Shown here one piece after another: positions 1 to 7,788 of a DNA stretch of 64,000 nucleotides. The notes beneath the pieces are model-generated. The model saw only the letters and a program-made list of their open reading frames with translations. It did no database searches and was not told where the DNA came from. Position 1 is the stretch's first letter. Each line of letters starts with the position of its first letter. Both the position numbers and the translations under genes were made by a program. Source of the stretch: Phascolarctobacterium sp. (GTDB lineage Bacteria > Bacillota > Negativicutes > Acidaminococcales > Acidaminococcaceae); assembly GCA_017623055.1 (NCBI GenBank), contig JAGAPX010000031.1, forward strand, positions 1 to 64,000. Reading direction: 5' to 3'.

Positions 1-1
1 A

Positions 2-676
2 ATACTTCCCATTGCTAAGAAATACAACTTGCTAGTGCTTGAAGATGGTGCACAAGGATTTGGTGGTAGTATTAATGGTAAAATGGCATGTAGTTTTGGT
101 GATGCTGCAACTACATCTTTCTTCCCTGCCAAACCTTTAGGTTGCTATGGTGATGGTGGTGCAATCTTCACTGATAATGATGAATTAGCTGATCTGTTAA
201 AGTCCATTAGAATTCATGGTAAAGGAATCGAGAAATACGATAATGTACGTATTGGCTTGAACTCTCGCCTTGATACTTTGCAAGCTGCTATTCTGTTGCC
301 TAAACTTAAAGCTTTTAAAGATTATGAATTACAAAAGCGTAATGAGGTTGCTCAAAAATATACTGATGCATTAAAAGAAAAGTATCAAGTTCCTGTCATT
401 CCTGAAGATATGAATAGTAGCTGGGCTCAATATACGTTGTTAATTGAAAATGAAGAAGAACGCAATGCATTGCAAGCTAAATTACAAGAAGCTGGTATTC
501 CTAGTATGGTTTATTACCCAAAACCGCTTCATCAACAAACTTGTTATAAATGTTTAGGTTATAGCGAAGGCTGTTTGCCTAATTCTGAAAAGGCAAGTAA
601 ATGTGTCTTGAGTTTGCCGATGAGTCCCTGGATTACAAATGAAGATCAAGAAAAGGTTATTAAAGCAATAATTTAA
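2..676 (+). CDS. DegT/DnrJ/EryC1-family PLP aminotransferase (WbpE-like), 5' partial
   Basis: The reading frame is open from base 2, so the N-terminus lies outside the window. The visible part carries EDGAQGFGG, then FFPAKPLGCYGDGG, whose lysine is the expected PLP Schiff-base residue, then HGKG and GLNSRLDTLQAAIL, all typical of sugar-nucleotide aminotransferases of the DegT/WbpE type. These enzymes move an amino group from glutamate to a keto-sugar nucleotide to make amino sugars for surface polysaccharide. The flippase gene begins 3 bases after the stop, so they are very likely co-transcribed. The family call is firm; the exact sugar (for example the WbpE substrate UDP-3-keto-GlcNAcA) is inferred from resemblance only. 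Confidence 0.88.
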   Translation: MLPIAKKYNLLVLEDGAQGFGGSINGKMACSFGDAATTSFFPAKPLGCYGDGGAIFTDNDELADLLKSIRIHGKGIEKYDNVRIGLNSRLDTLQAAILLPKLKAFKDYELQKRNEVAQKYTDALKEKYQVPVIPEDMNSSWAQYTLLIENEEERNALQAKLQEAGIPSMVYYPKPLHQQTCYKCLGYSEGCLPNSEKASKCVLSLPMSPWITNEDQEKVIKAII

Positions 677-679
677 TAT

Positions 680-1927
680 ATGTTATATAGAATAAAACAA
701 AATAAATTTTTAAAATCCATTTCAATATTGGTTACTGGTTCATTATTGGCGCAGTTAATTACAGTTTTAACTGCACCAATAATGACTCGTTTATTTTCAG
801 TAGAGAGTATAGGTGTATATACATATATTACTACTGTTGCCTTTTTATGGTTGCCTGTTGTTAATGGTAGGTATGAACTTGCAATAGTTACAGAAAATGA
901 TAAAAGTAAAGTTTTCGCTCTTGTTAAGTTGTGTATGTATATATGCTTGTTTTTGGTGTCGATATTTACAGTTGGATTAGGTGCATATGCTTTTATTTTT
1001 GATAAGTTTTTAGGGTATAGAGAATATTTTATTTTTGTTCCGTTCTTACTATTGATTAGTGGATATATAAATATTGTTACTTCATATAATAATCGTTTTG
1101 CGAAGTATAAACTTATGAGCAAAGTAGCAATAGTGCGGGCAGGTGCTATGTGTGTACTTGTGATTGCTTTTGGTTTGTTGGAATATGATGTGTGGGGATT
1201 GTTATTTGCTGCTCTTATAAGTAATCTTGCTTCTTTAAAGAAACAATCTGAAGATTTACTGGAAGATATAAATGAAATTCTAAAGACTAGTTTTACAAAA
1301 ATTAAGCAAGTTGCTATTGAGTTTAAGAGTTTCTTATTTTTTTCTGTTCCCGCTGCGTTTATGAATAGTTTTGCTTTTTCTGCAGTAAATTTTTGTATTG
1401 AAGATTTGTATGGGTTGGCGGCATTAGGATATTATTCTTTATCGTTTAGAATATTGGGAGTGCCACTATCTTTAATTAGTACTAATGTATCTAAGGTGTT
1501 TTTTGAACAAGCGTCAAAAGAATACAATGAGACGGGTTGTTTTATATTTGCATTAAAGAAGTGTACTAGATATCTTGTTTTAATGGCTATTCCTATCACT
1601 ATGGCTATTTATTATCTTAGTCCATGGGCTTGTAAAGTTTTTTTTGGTGAGGAATGGATTATAGCAGGGGAATATATACAATTATTGGCAATAATGTTTG
1701 GCGTAAGGTTTATTGTCAGTCCGTTAAGTGTTGGTGTGTTGGTTACAAGGAAGAATTATTTAGAGGTTATTGGACAGGCAATGCTATTTCTTTGTCTAGT
1801 CATAGTGTATCTGTATTGTTATATAAATAATTGTACTATGAATCAATTTTTATGGTATTATTCTTTAGCAAATATGAGTATCTATTTTTCTTGGTTAATA
1901 TGCTTTTTTGTTATTGCTAGAAAATGA
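680..1927 (+). CDS. wzx: Wzx-type polysaccharide flippase (MATE/MOP superfamily)
   Basis: 415 residues, almost entirely hydrophobic segments separated by short basic loops. The opening (KSISILVTGSLLAQLITVLTAPIMTRLFS) followed by a VESIGVYTYI-like segment is the usual start of O-antigen and capsule flippases. Such proteins move lipid-linked repeat units from the inner to the outer face of the cytoplasmic membrane. The central charged stretch around residues 190-215 is the normal break between the two helical bundles. It is somewhat shorter than many Wzx proteins. Context (aminotransferase before, glycosyltransferases after, ligase at 7.8 kb) supports the role. Base composition is much more AT-rich than the housekeeping genes further on, as is common for polysaccharide loci. 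Confidence 0.82.
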   Translation: MLYRIKQNKFLKSISILVTGSLLAQLITVLTAPIMTRLFSVESIGVYTYITTVAFLWLPVVNGRYELAIVTENDKSKVFALVKLCMYICLFLVSIFTVGLGAYAFIFDKFLGYREYFIFVPFLLLISGYINIVTSYNNRFAKYKLMSKVAIVRAGAMCVLVIAFGLLEYDVWGLLFAALISNLASLKKQSEDLLEDINEILKTSFTKIKQVAIEFKSFLFFSVPAAFMNSFAFSAVNFCIEDLYGLAALGYYSLSFRILGVPLSLISTNVSKVFFEQASKEYNETGCFIFALKKCTRYLVLMAIPITMAIYYLSPWACKVFFGEEWIIAGEYIQLLAIMFGVRFIVSPLSVGVLVTRKNYLEVIGQAMLFLCLVIVYLYCYINNCTMNQFLWYYSLANMSIYFSWLICFFVIARK

Positions 1928-1952
1928 GAGAATTTTAGGGAGTGGATGATTT

Positions 1953-3164
1953 ATGAAGAATATTCTTATTGTAACGTCAAAGTATTATCCTGTTAGGCAT
2001 ATTGCAGTCAATAGAATAATGGCGTTCTCCAAGTATTTTATTGAAGCTGGTTATGCTGTTACAGTAATAACTAAGGGTGACAAAGATGCTAAGGATATTA
2101 TTGATGGAGCCAATGTATATTATATAAAAGATAGAGGGATTCTTCATAGAGCAAATACACAAAAAAAAGATAATATTGTTTATCATTATATTAAATGTGC
2201 TTGGAATAAAGTATATATGAGTATGTTTATTGATGAGGAAAGGTCTTGGGTTGATAGCGTATTAGAAAATCTTGAATCTATAGTTGAATTAAAAAAATTT
2301 AATTATGTATTATCAAGTGCACCACCAATATCTGCTCATAGAATAGCAAGGGAAATTAAAAAAAGAGTGCCTAAAATTAAATGGATTATTGATATGCGTG
2401 ATGCTATGTGGTCTTCCAATTATCCTTTGAGGACAAGAGATAAACTGGTAAAGTTTGTGCGACTGATTAGCCGAGAGGGAGATATTTTACTTTCAGTATC
2501 TAAACCACAATTAGAAAAATATAAAGAGATAACAAACAATAAATTACAGTATTTGGAAGTGCGTAATGGCTATGATTTTGATGCAGATAACAAGGATTCT
2601 GGTAAAAGAAACCAAAAGTTTACTATAATTTTTGCGGGCAATTTTTATGCAAATTTAAATCCTAAAAACTTTTTTAAGGGATTAGAGTTGTTTATAAGTA
2701 ACTATAAAAATATTGAAATTAGTGTTGAGATTATTGGTAATAATGCTCCGATAAATATACCTTCTTCTATTGGTGAATACGTAATAACGCGGAATGCAAT
2801 GTCTTATTTAGATGTAATAAATTATTTGAAGACAAAAGCAGATTTGCTTTTGGTTATTATACCTAGAGCGAGGGAAAGAGGTATTTATAGTGGAAAACTG
2901 TTCGATTATATAGGAGTCGGAAAACCAATAATAGGTTTAGTACCAACTGATGATGTTGCTGCTGAGTTGATAAATTCTACTGGAATTGGATATGTCACAA
3001 CCAATGAGGATGTTGAAGGAATTTATGAGGCATTAAAAAAATCATATGATGACTGGTGTAATAACAAGGTGATGATTGCTGATAAAAATGTTATTAGAGA
3101 TTCTCACAGAAGTGTACAAGTTAAAAAATTGATTGATTTTATTGAAGTTTATGAGGAATGTTAG
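1953..3164 (+). CDS. Glycosyltransferase, GT4-like (GT-B fold)
   Basis: 403 residues with the GT-B layout. The N-terminal half begins NILIVTSKYYPVRHIAVNR and contains SSAPPISAHRIA and IDMRDAMW, where a donor-lobe GT4 enzyme would have its acceptor-binding loops. The second half begins TIIFAGNFY near residue 225 and contains SGKLFDYIGVGKPIIGL, the region that normally binds the nucleotide sugar. The usual GT4 E-x7-E motif is not clear. A good Shine-Dalgarno (GGGAGTGG) precedes the ATG. It lies directly before another glycosyltransferase with no gap. Acceptor and donor sugars cannot be read from sequence. Confidence 0.75.
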   Translation: MKNILIVTSKYYPVRHIAVNRIMAFSKYFIEAGYAVTVITKGDKDAKDIIDGANVYYIKDRGILHRANTQKKDNIVYHYIKCAWNKVYMSMFIDEERSWVDSVLENLESIVELKKFNYVLSSAPPISAHRIAREIKKRVPKIKWIIDMRDAMWSSNYPLRTRDKLVKFVRLISREGDILLSVSKPQLEKYKEITNNKLQYLEVRNGYDFDADNKDSGKRNQKFTIIFAGNFYANLNPKNFFKGLELFISNYKNIEISVEIIGNNAPINIPSSIGEYVITRNAMSYLDVINYLKTKADLLLVIIPRARERGIYSGKLFDYIGVGKPIIGLVPTDDVAAELINSTGIGYVTTNEDVEGIYEALKKSYDDWCNNKVMIADKNVIRDSHRSVQVKKLIDFIEVYEEC

Positions 3165-4271
3165 ATGAGAGTGCTTTTATTATCTGATGCCTATTCAATA
3201 CATACCATCAAGTGGGCGAAAAGTTTAAGTGAACGTAATATTGCAATATGTATTTTTTCTTTAAGTATTAACGAAAATGATTATCCATATGAAGATAATT
3301 GTAATATAAGTGTTTTCAGTTATGAAGATAACAACACTAAGAGCAGAGAAAGTAATTTTTCTAAACTTAGTTATTTAAAGTCATTATCATATTTGAAGAA
3401 AGTTGTTGAAGATTTTAAACCTGATATCGTCCATGCGCATTATGCATCAAGTTATGGTATGCTTGGAGCGTTATTAGATTTTCATCCCTACATTATTTCT
3501 GTGTGGGGAAGTGATGTGTTTGATTTTCCGAATATAACTTTCTTGCATAATTTAGCTTTGAAATATAATTTATCAAAGGCAGATAAGATACTGTCAACCA
3601 GTAATGTAATGGCGATAGAAACAAAAAAATATACCAATAAGGATGTAGTGGTAACTCCATTTGGAATTGATTTGGAAAAATTCAAGCCATTAGAAGTTGA
3701 TAGCTTGTTTTCTGAAGATGATATTGTGATTGGTACGATAAAAACACTGGAAGAAAAGTATGGCATAGAATATTTAATCCGTGCGTTTGCAATTGTCAAA
3801 CGAAGACATCGGGAGTTACCGTTAAAGCTATTAATAGTAGGTGATGGTAGCTTGCGAAATAAATTAGAAGAGTTGACCATAAATTTGGGAATTGCAGAAG
3901 ATGCTATATTTACTGGTAAAATTAAGCATGATTTAGTACCAAAGTATGCTAATATGTTGTCTGTGTCTGTGTCTGTGTCTAATAGTGAAAGTTTTGGAGT
4001 AGCAATAATAGAAGCAAGTGCTTGCGGTATACCAGTAGTGGTATCTAATGTGGGAGGATTGCCAGAGGTTGTCGAAGACACGGTAACTGGTTATGTAGTA
4101 CCTGTAAGAAATCCAGAAGAAACAGCTGATGCGATAGAAAAACTTATATTAGATGATGAATTGAAAGCTAGAATGGGAAAGGCTGGCAGAGAGCGTGTTA
4201 AACAACTTTATGATTGGAATAAAAATGTAGATCAAATGATAAGTATTTATAAAGAGATTGTGAGGAAATGA
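3165..4271 (+). CDS. Glycosyltransferase family 4
   Basis: 368 residues, typical GT4 length. Visible features are DIVHAHYASSYG and SVWGSDVFDFP in the N-lobe, TPFGIDLEKFKP at the hinge, IVGDGSLRNKLE, and the donor-site signature SESFGVAIIEASACGIPVV with both glutamates of the E-x7-E motif, followed by VGGLPEVVEDTVTGYVV. It should transfer a hexose or amino-sugar residue from a nucleotide donor onto a lipid-linked precursor at the cytoplasmic membrane. The start codon follows immediately on the previous stop, and its own stop overlaps the next start (ATGA). A short hexanucleotide repeat (TCTGTG, 3960-3980) encodes the unusual run VSVSVSNS just before the donor site. Confidence 0.88.
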   Translation: MRVLLLSDAYSIHTIKWAKSLSERNIAICIFSLSINENDYPYEDNCNISVFSYEDNNTKSRESNFSKLSYLKSLSYLKKVVEDFKPDIVHAHYASSYGMLGALLDFHPYIISVWGSDVFDFPNITFLHNLALKYNLSKADKILSTSNVMAIETKKYTNKDVVVTPFGIDLEKFKPLEVDSLFSEDDIVIGTIKTLEEKYGIEYLIRAFAIVKRRHRELPLKLLIVGDGSLRNKLEELTINLGIAEDAIFTGKIKHDLVPKYANMLSVSVSVSNSESFGVAIIEASACGIPVVVSNVGGLPEVVEDTVTGYVVPVRNPEETADAIEKLILDDELKARMGKAGRERVKQLYDWNKNVDQMISIYKEIVRK

Positions 4272-5353
4272 AAGTCACAACTGTAGTAGGAGCAAGACCG
4301 CAGTTTGTTAAGGCTGCTGTTGTATCTCGTGCAATTAAAGAACACAATAAAGTTAATGTTGAGCATCAAATTGAAGAATAAATTATACATACCAATCAGC
4401 ATTACGACGCAAATATGTCTGATATTTTCTTTGATGAAATGTGTATTCCTAAGCCACATTATAATTTATATGTTGGTGGTGGCACCCAAGGCGCCATGAC
4501 TGGACGCATGTTGGAGAAAATAGAGGCAATTTTGCTGGAAGAAAAGCCAGACTATGTTTTAATTTATGGTGACACTAATTCCACTTTAGCTGGAGCGTTG
4601 GCTGCAATAAAATTGCATATTCCTGTTGTACATGTAGAAGCAGGTTTACGCTCTTTTAATATGCGGATGCCTGAAGAAGTGAACCGTATTTTGTCTGACA
4701 GGGTTTCTAAATTATTGTTGTGTCCTACCAATACTGCTGTTAAGCATTTAGCAAATGAAAATATTACTGCTGGTGTTATCAATGTTGGCGATGTTATGTA
4801 TGATGCTGTAAAGTTTTATGGAGAAATAGCAGTGCCTTCAAAAGAGGTTAAAGAATTAGCACAAGGTGAGTATTATTTATCCACTGTGCATAGAGCTGAA
4901 AATACTGACGATATAAATCGCTTAAAAGGCATTATGAATGCATTGAATGATATAGCATTAAAAACAAAAGTAATTCTGCCGTTGCATCCTAGAACTAAAA
5001 AGGTTCTAGCTGCAAATGATATTAAAATAGACAATGTTATTGTAATTGATCCCGTTGGTTATTTTGATATTTTGTACTTGCTTAAAAATTCTATTGGTGC
5101 TCTTACTGACAGTGGTGGTATGCAAAAAGAAGCATATTTCTTAAATAAACCGTGTTTCACTCTTCGTGATGAAACAGAATGGACTGAATTAGTTGACTGT
5201 GGTGCAAATATTCTTGTAGGTGCTGATTACGAAAAGATAATGAGTGCAGTGAATGCAATGAATTTTGATAAAGAAGTTTTTGAGCAACAACTTTTCGGTA
5301 ATGGTGAAGCTGGTAAGAAGATTGTTGAAGTGTTGGTGAAGAATCAAGCTTAA
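4268..5353 (+). pseudogene. wecB: UDP-GlcNAc 2-epimerase (WecB/MnaA family), interrupted by an in-frame stop
   Basis: The frame starts at an ATG overlapping the previous stop and reads MKVTTVVGARPQFVKAA, the standard start of this family. It meets TAA at 4379-4381 after 37 codons and continues in the same frame as IIHTNQHYDANMSDIFFDEM, then the rest of a normal epimerase: DTNSTLAG, HVEAGLRS, RMPEEVNR, STVHRAENTD, LTDSGGMQKEAY, LRDETEWTELV. The enzyme interconverts UDP-GlcNAc and UDP-ManNAc. The glycine of the usual HTGQHYD motif is also replaced by asparagine. An internal start at 4415 would give a 312-residue product without the GARPQ nucleotide-binding loop, probably inactive. Alternatives are stop readthrough or an assembly error. 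Confidence 0.85.
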
Positions 5354-5381
5354 TGTTTTAGTTTAGATATGGAGTAAGATA

Positions 5382-6302
5382 ATGAATGACAATATTATAC
5401 GTGAATTATTAGAAAATCTTGGTAACTTTGAGAATTTAAATCTAAGGCTTACGTTTTTTCAGAAAAGAAAGAATGACTATTTGGCGTATAATCCAAATGT
5501 TGATAGGAATATATGTGGTCGATTAATCGGCTTGATTACAGATTACTTGAGAGAAAAAATTGACTTAAGGATAGTGAACTATAATCCAGTACGTCCATGC
5601 GCAGATGGCGAACTTGAAAGTTGCGAAGTTACATATGTAGGTAATTATAATGAAGTTATTGAAAGTGTCGAGAGAGCAGATTGTGTAAATACTAATATTG
5701 ATGCTAATAAACTGACATTTTATTGTATCGATATAATAAACAATACTACTGACTTTAGGTGTTCTGTCTTTAGGAGAGTAACTAAGTTTAAAAGGCTTTC
5801 AGCACAGGGGATTCTGGCAAGATTTAATGGTAATACTTTGAATACTATTGATGAGCAGTTATTAGGTATTGATGGGTGTATTGATTTGTTATGTATAAAC
5901 AATAGGCTTTTTATTTTTAATCATATCGCTTTGGAAAGAATATTTCGCATAAATGTTGAGTTTGAACAACGTGCACGTCGTGCGTTGGAATGTATTGCAA
6001 GGACTAATAAAATAATGAACTTTCAGCAATTTGAGACTGAGTGTGTTAGAAATACGCGCTATCATAAAGCGTTGAGCAGATTAGTGGAGAATGAAATAGA
6101 TCCTAATGTAGTTTTTAATAATTTTGATGAAGTGGAGTCTGTTATTAATACATTTAATCTTGATATTGAATGTAGTGGACTTGGTAATGAAAGACAAATT
6201 GTCTATTCAGATGCTTCTCAAATAATGGATATTATTAGAATTATTAATGACGCTTATTGTAGAAGTATAATTTGTTCTCGAAATTTAGTATATGATAGTT
6301 AA
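5382..6302 (+). CDS. kwaB: KwaB-like protein (DUF4868), Kiwa anti-phage system candidate
   Basis: 306 residues, close to the usual KwaB length. The C-terminal half has the pattern I associate with DUF4868: a strand-rich stretch with FRRVTKFKR near residue 130, then LARFNGNTLNTIDEQLL, GIDGCIDLLCINNRLFIFNHIALERIF, then a helical region (EQRARRALECIA). KwaB is the cytoplasmic DNA-binding effector of Kiwa and acts with the membrane protein KwaA. The next gene, 14 bases on, is a small four-helix membrane protein, which matches. In described Kiwa loci kwaA usually comes first; here the order is reversed. A Shine-Dalgarno (GGAGTAAG) precedes the ATG. Family assignment is from pattern memory, not a database search. 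Confidence 0.62.
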   Translation: MNDNIIRELLENLGNFENLNLRLTFFQKRKNDYLAYNPNVDRNICGRLIGLITDYLREKIDLRIVNYNPVRPCADGELESCEVTYVGNYNEVIESVERADCVNTNIDANKLTFYCIDIINNTTDFRCSVFRRVTKFKRLSAQGILARFNGNTLNTIDEQLLGIDGCIDLLCINNRLFIFNHIALERIFRINVEFEQRARRALECIARTNKIMNFQQFETECVRNTRYHKALSRLVENEIDPNVVFNNFDEVESVINTFNLDIECSGLGNERQIVYSDASQIMDIIRIINDAYCRSIICSRNLVYDS

Positions 6303-6316
6303 GTGAAGTAAAGATT

Positions 6317-6883
6317 ATGAAAGACATATTAGTAAGATCTTTAATGTTCATATCATCTTATTTCCCTCTATATATTTTTATGTTGGTAAAAATATACATG
6401 AACACAGAAACTATTTTTTCCACAGATTTAAATAATTGGTACAATTATAAATTGTGGGTGGTAGTTATTTTGTATTTTTTTGTCTTGGTTTCATTTCTTA
6501 GTTTAGTTTGCTTTTTAAAGAATAATTCTATTAATATGAAAGGTATAGACGGTATAGAAAGAGCCGATGATATAGTACTCAATTATATTTACACATATAT
6601 GCTGCCTATACTAAGTTTTGAATTGGAGAAAATTGATACATTAATTATTAATGGACTTCTATTTTTATTAGTTTGGTTTTTGTATATCAAACTTCAGTTG
6701 GTTTATCTTAATCCTTTGTGGGCAGCTTTTGGTTATATTCCATATCCTTATAAAGATGGTTATATTTTAACTAATATAGAGTATGAAGTACTTAAGCGAA
6801 ATCAGGGTGTGGAAATAGTGGGACATTATTTAACAAATGGTGTATTTGTTGCTAATAAAAGGGACAATAAATTTGAGTGCTGA
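6317..6883 (+). CDS. kwaA: KwaA-like four-helix membrane protein, Kiwa candidate
   Basis: 188 residues with four predicted membrane segments at about residues 9-27, 46-67, 86-101 and 108-132, followed by a cytoplasmic tail of about 55 residues containing LNPLWAAFGYIPYPY and GYILTNIEYEVL. The four-helix layout and the NP-x-GY segment after the last helix agree with KwaA, the membrane sensor of Kiwa that responds to phage injection. The partner candidate kwaB lies directly upstream. If not Kiwa, this is an uncharacterised small membrane protein paired with a DUF4868-like protein. The gene is very AT-rich. A small hairpin (CTGATAAA/TTTATCAG, 6880-6899) overlaps the stop codon and may end the transcript weakly. 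Confidence 0.6.
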   Translation: MKDILVRSLMFISSYFPLYIFMLVKIYMNTETIFSTDLNNWYNYKLWVVVILYFFVLVSFLSLVCFLKNNSINMKGIDGIERADDIVLNYIYTYMLPILSFELEKIDTLIINGLLFLLVWFLYIKLQLVYLNPLWAAFGYIPYPYKDGYILTNIEYEVLKRNQGVEIVGHYLTNGVFVANKRDNKFEC

Positions 6884-7000
6884 TAAAATAATTTATCAGT
6901 GCTTAGCGAGCATTGGTTAGAGGGAGAACATCATAAACGATAAGTACCGAAATTATTATGAAAAGATGTATGGTAATAGGTAAAAAGTTCCCCCTATATA

Positions 7001-7128
7001 ATAAGTGACATAAAAAAATCAAAGTGGCTCACAAAATACTAAAATTTTTTCAAAAAAGAAGTTTTTATGTGTTTTTAAAAATTTTTTAGGAAAAAGTGAG
7101 CCACTTGCCCTTAAACGAAGTCACTTAT
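7001..7128. repeat. Long foldback (two nested inverted repeats)
   Basis: Outer arms ATAAGTGAC (7001-7009) and GTCACTTAT (7120-7128) are exact reverse complements. Inner arms AAGTGGCTCAC (7022-7032) and GTGAGCCACTT (7096-7106) are also exact. The centre is an A/T-rich stretch that is itself roughly self-complementary (CTAAAATTTTTT against AAAAATTTTTTAG). The size and arrangement resemble a miniature inverted-repeat element or a large intrinsic terminator; no transposase lies nearby. Confidence 0.55.
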
Positions 7129-7300
7129 ATAGTGAGATTTTCTTTTTTGCTCTCCTTATTCCTCTTTTTTACTAGGTTTTCTTCTCCTTGTTCCTCTCGT
7201 TTTTTCTTTTGCCATAATCTAGCAAAGCGGAAGCTTTGCTTCATTGTTCTAAAGTTAGTACTAACTTATAGTTATAAATGTTTTATACGAAACATTTGCA

Positions 7301-7341
7301 AAAGTAAAAGCCTTACTCCAAAGTAATGTGGAGCAAGGCTT
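7301..7341 (-). terminator. Intrinsic terminator of the decayed HTH gene
   Basis: Arms at 7308-7320 and 7329-7341 pair over 13 bases with one mismatch. On the minus strand the hairpin is followed by TTTTACTTTT. It sits 8 bases after the stop of the minus-strand HTH pseudogene, which supports that gene having once been real. Confidence 0.6.
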
Positions 7342-7348
7342 GGTAATG

Positions 7349-7614
7349 CTAAGTATTTAGTTTTTCTTTGATGCGTTTAAGGGCATCTAGTTTCTGTCGT
7401 TTGGTAGTACTAAGGCTACAAAAAAGTTGTGCTGCTATTTGCTTGTTGCTTTTTCCTTGACCGTAATACATTTTCAAAATTTTGAATTGCTTTCTTGGTG
7501 GGGCGTTTAATTGCTAAGGTTTTTGACAAGGGCTTTTAGTTCAGTAGCAGAAAGCTTGGTAAAACGAGGTAAAGCATTGGATGTGGTACTGCTTTTTTCG
7601 TTTTGGAAGATTAA
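7349..7614 (-). pseudogene. Decayed small HTH (sigma-70 region 4-like) protein, frameshifted
   Basis: On the minus strand one frame reads ALPRFTKLSATELKALVKNLSN and stops. The adjacent frame continues as NAPPRKQFKILKMYYGQGKSN, then KQIAAQLFCSLSTTKRQKL and ends LKRIKEKLNT at a TAG (7349-7351). The second part looks like a helix-turn-helix of the sigma-70 region 4/LuxR kind as found in small phage regulators. The switch of frame at about 7505-7515 means the gene is broken. No start codon is evident, so the N-terminus is probably lost too. A good terminator follows it. Confidence 0.5.
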
Positions 7615-7788
7615 TTACCTTCTTTCGTTTTAGAATGTAAATCATTCATTTCTGGGGAGATACTATAAAATCGTTTCCAGAAATTTATGAGTTAATAATA
7701 TTTTATTTCCTCGGTGTTTATAAATCAAAATTTATTTCGCGAAGTTGTGAAATCTACGTGAACTTATAAAAGTTTTTAGGAGTATTGT

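Larger units (their letters stand above)
6884..7788. other. 905-base non-coding region with decayed genes and hairpins
   Basis: I see no intact gene here. From left to right it holds a 128-base foldback (7001-7128), a very short frame on the minus strand (7159-7215, starting MAKEKTRGTRRKPSKK, lysine/arginine-rich, apparently frameshifted), four successive hairpins (7221-7341), a decayed minus-strand HTH gene (7349-7614), and an AT-rich leader for the ligase gene. The plus-strand frame at 7096-7326 has no protein-like features. The mix suggests the remains of an inserted element between the polysaccharide genes and the ligase. Confidence 0.6.

Noticed and set aside
7159-7215. Minus-strand peptide MAKEKTRGTRRKPSKK
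   Set aside because: Only 18 codons before a stop and the reading seems to shift frame; noted as debris, not called as a gene.
7096-7326. 76-codon plus-strand frame
   Set aside because: Phe/Leu/Ser-rich with no ribosome site; it crosses hairpins and lies opposite a lysine-rich minus-strand fragment.
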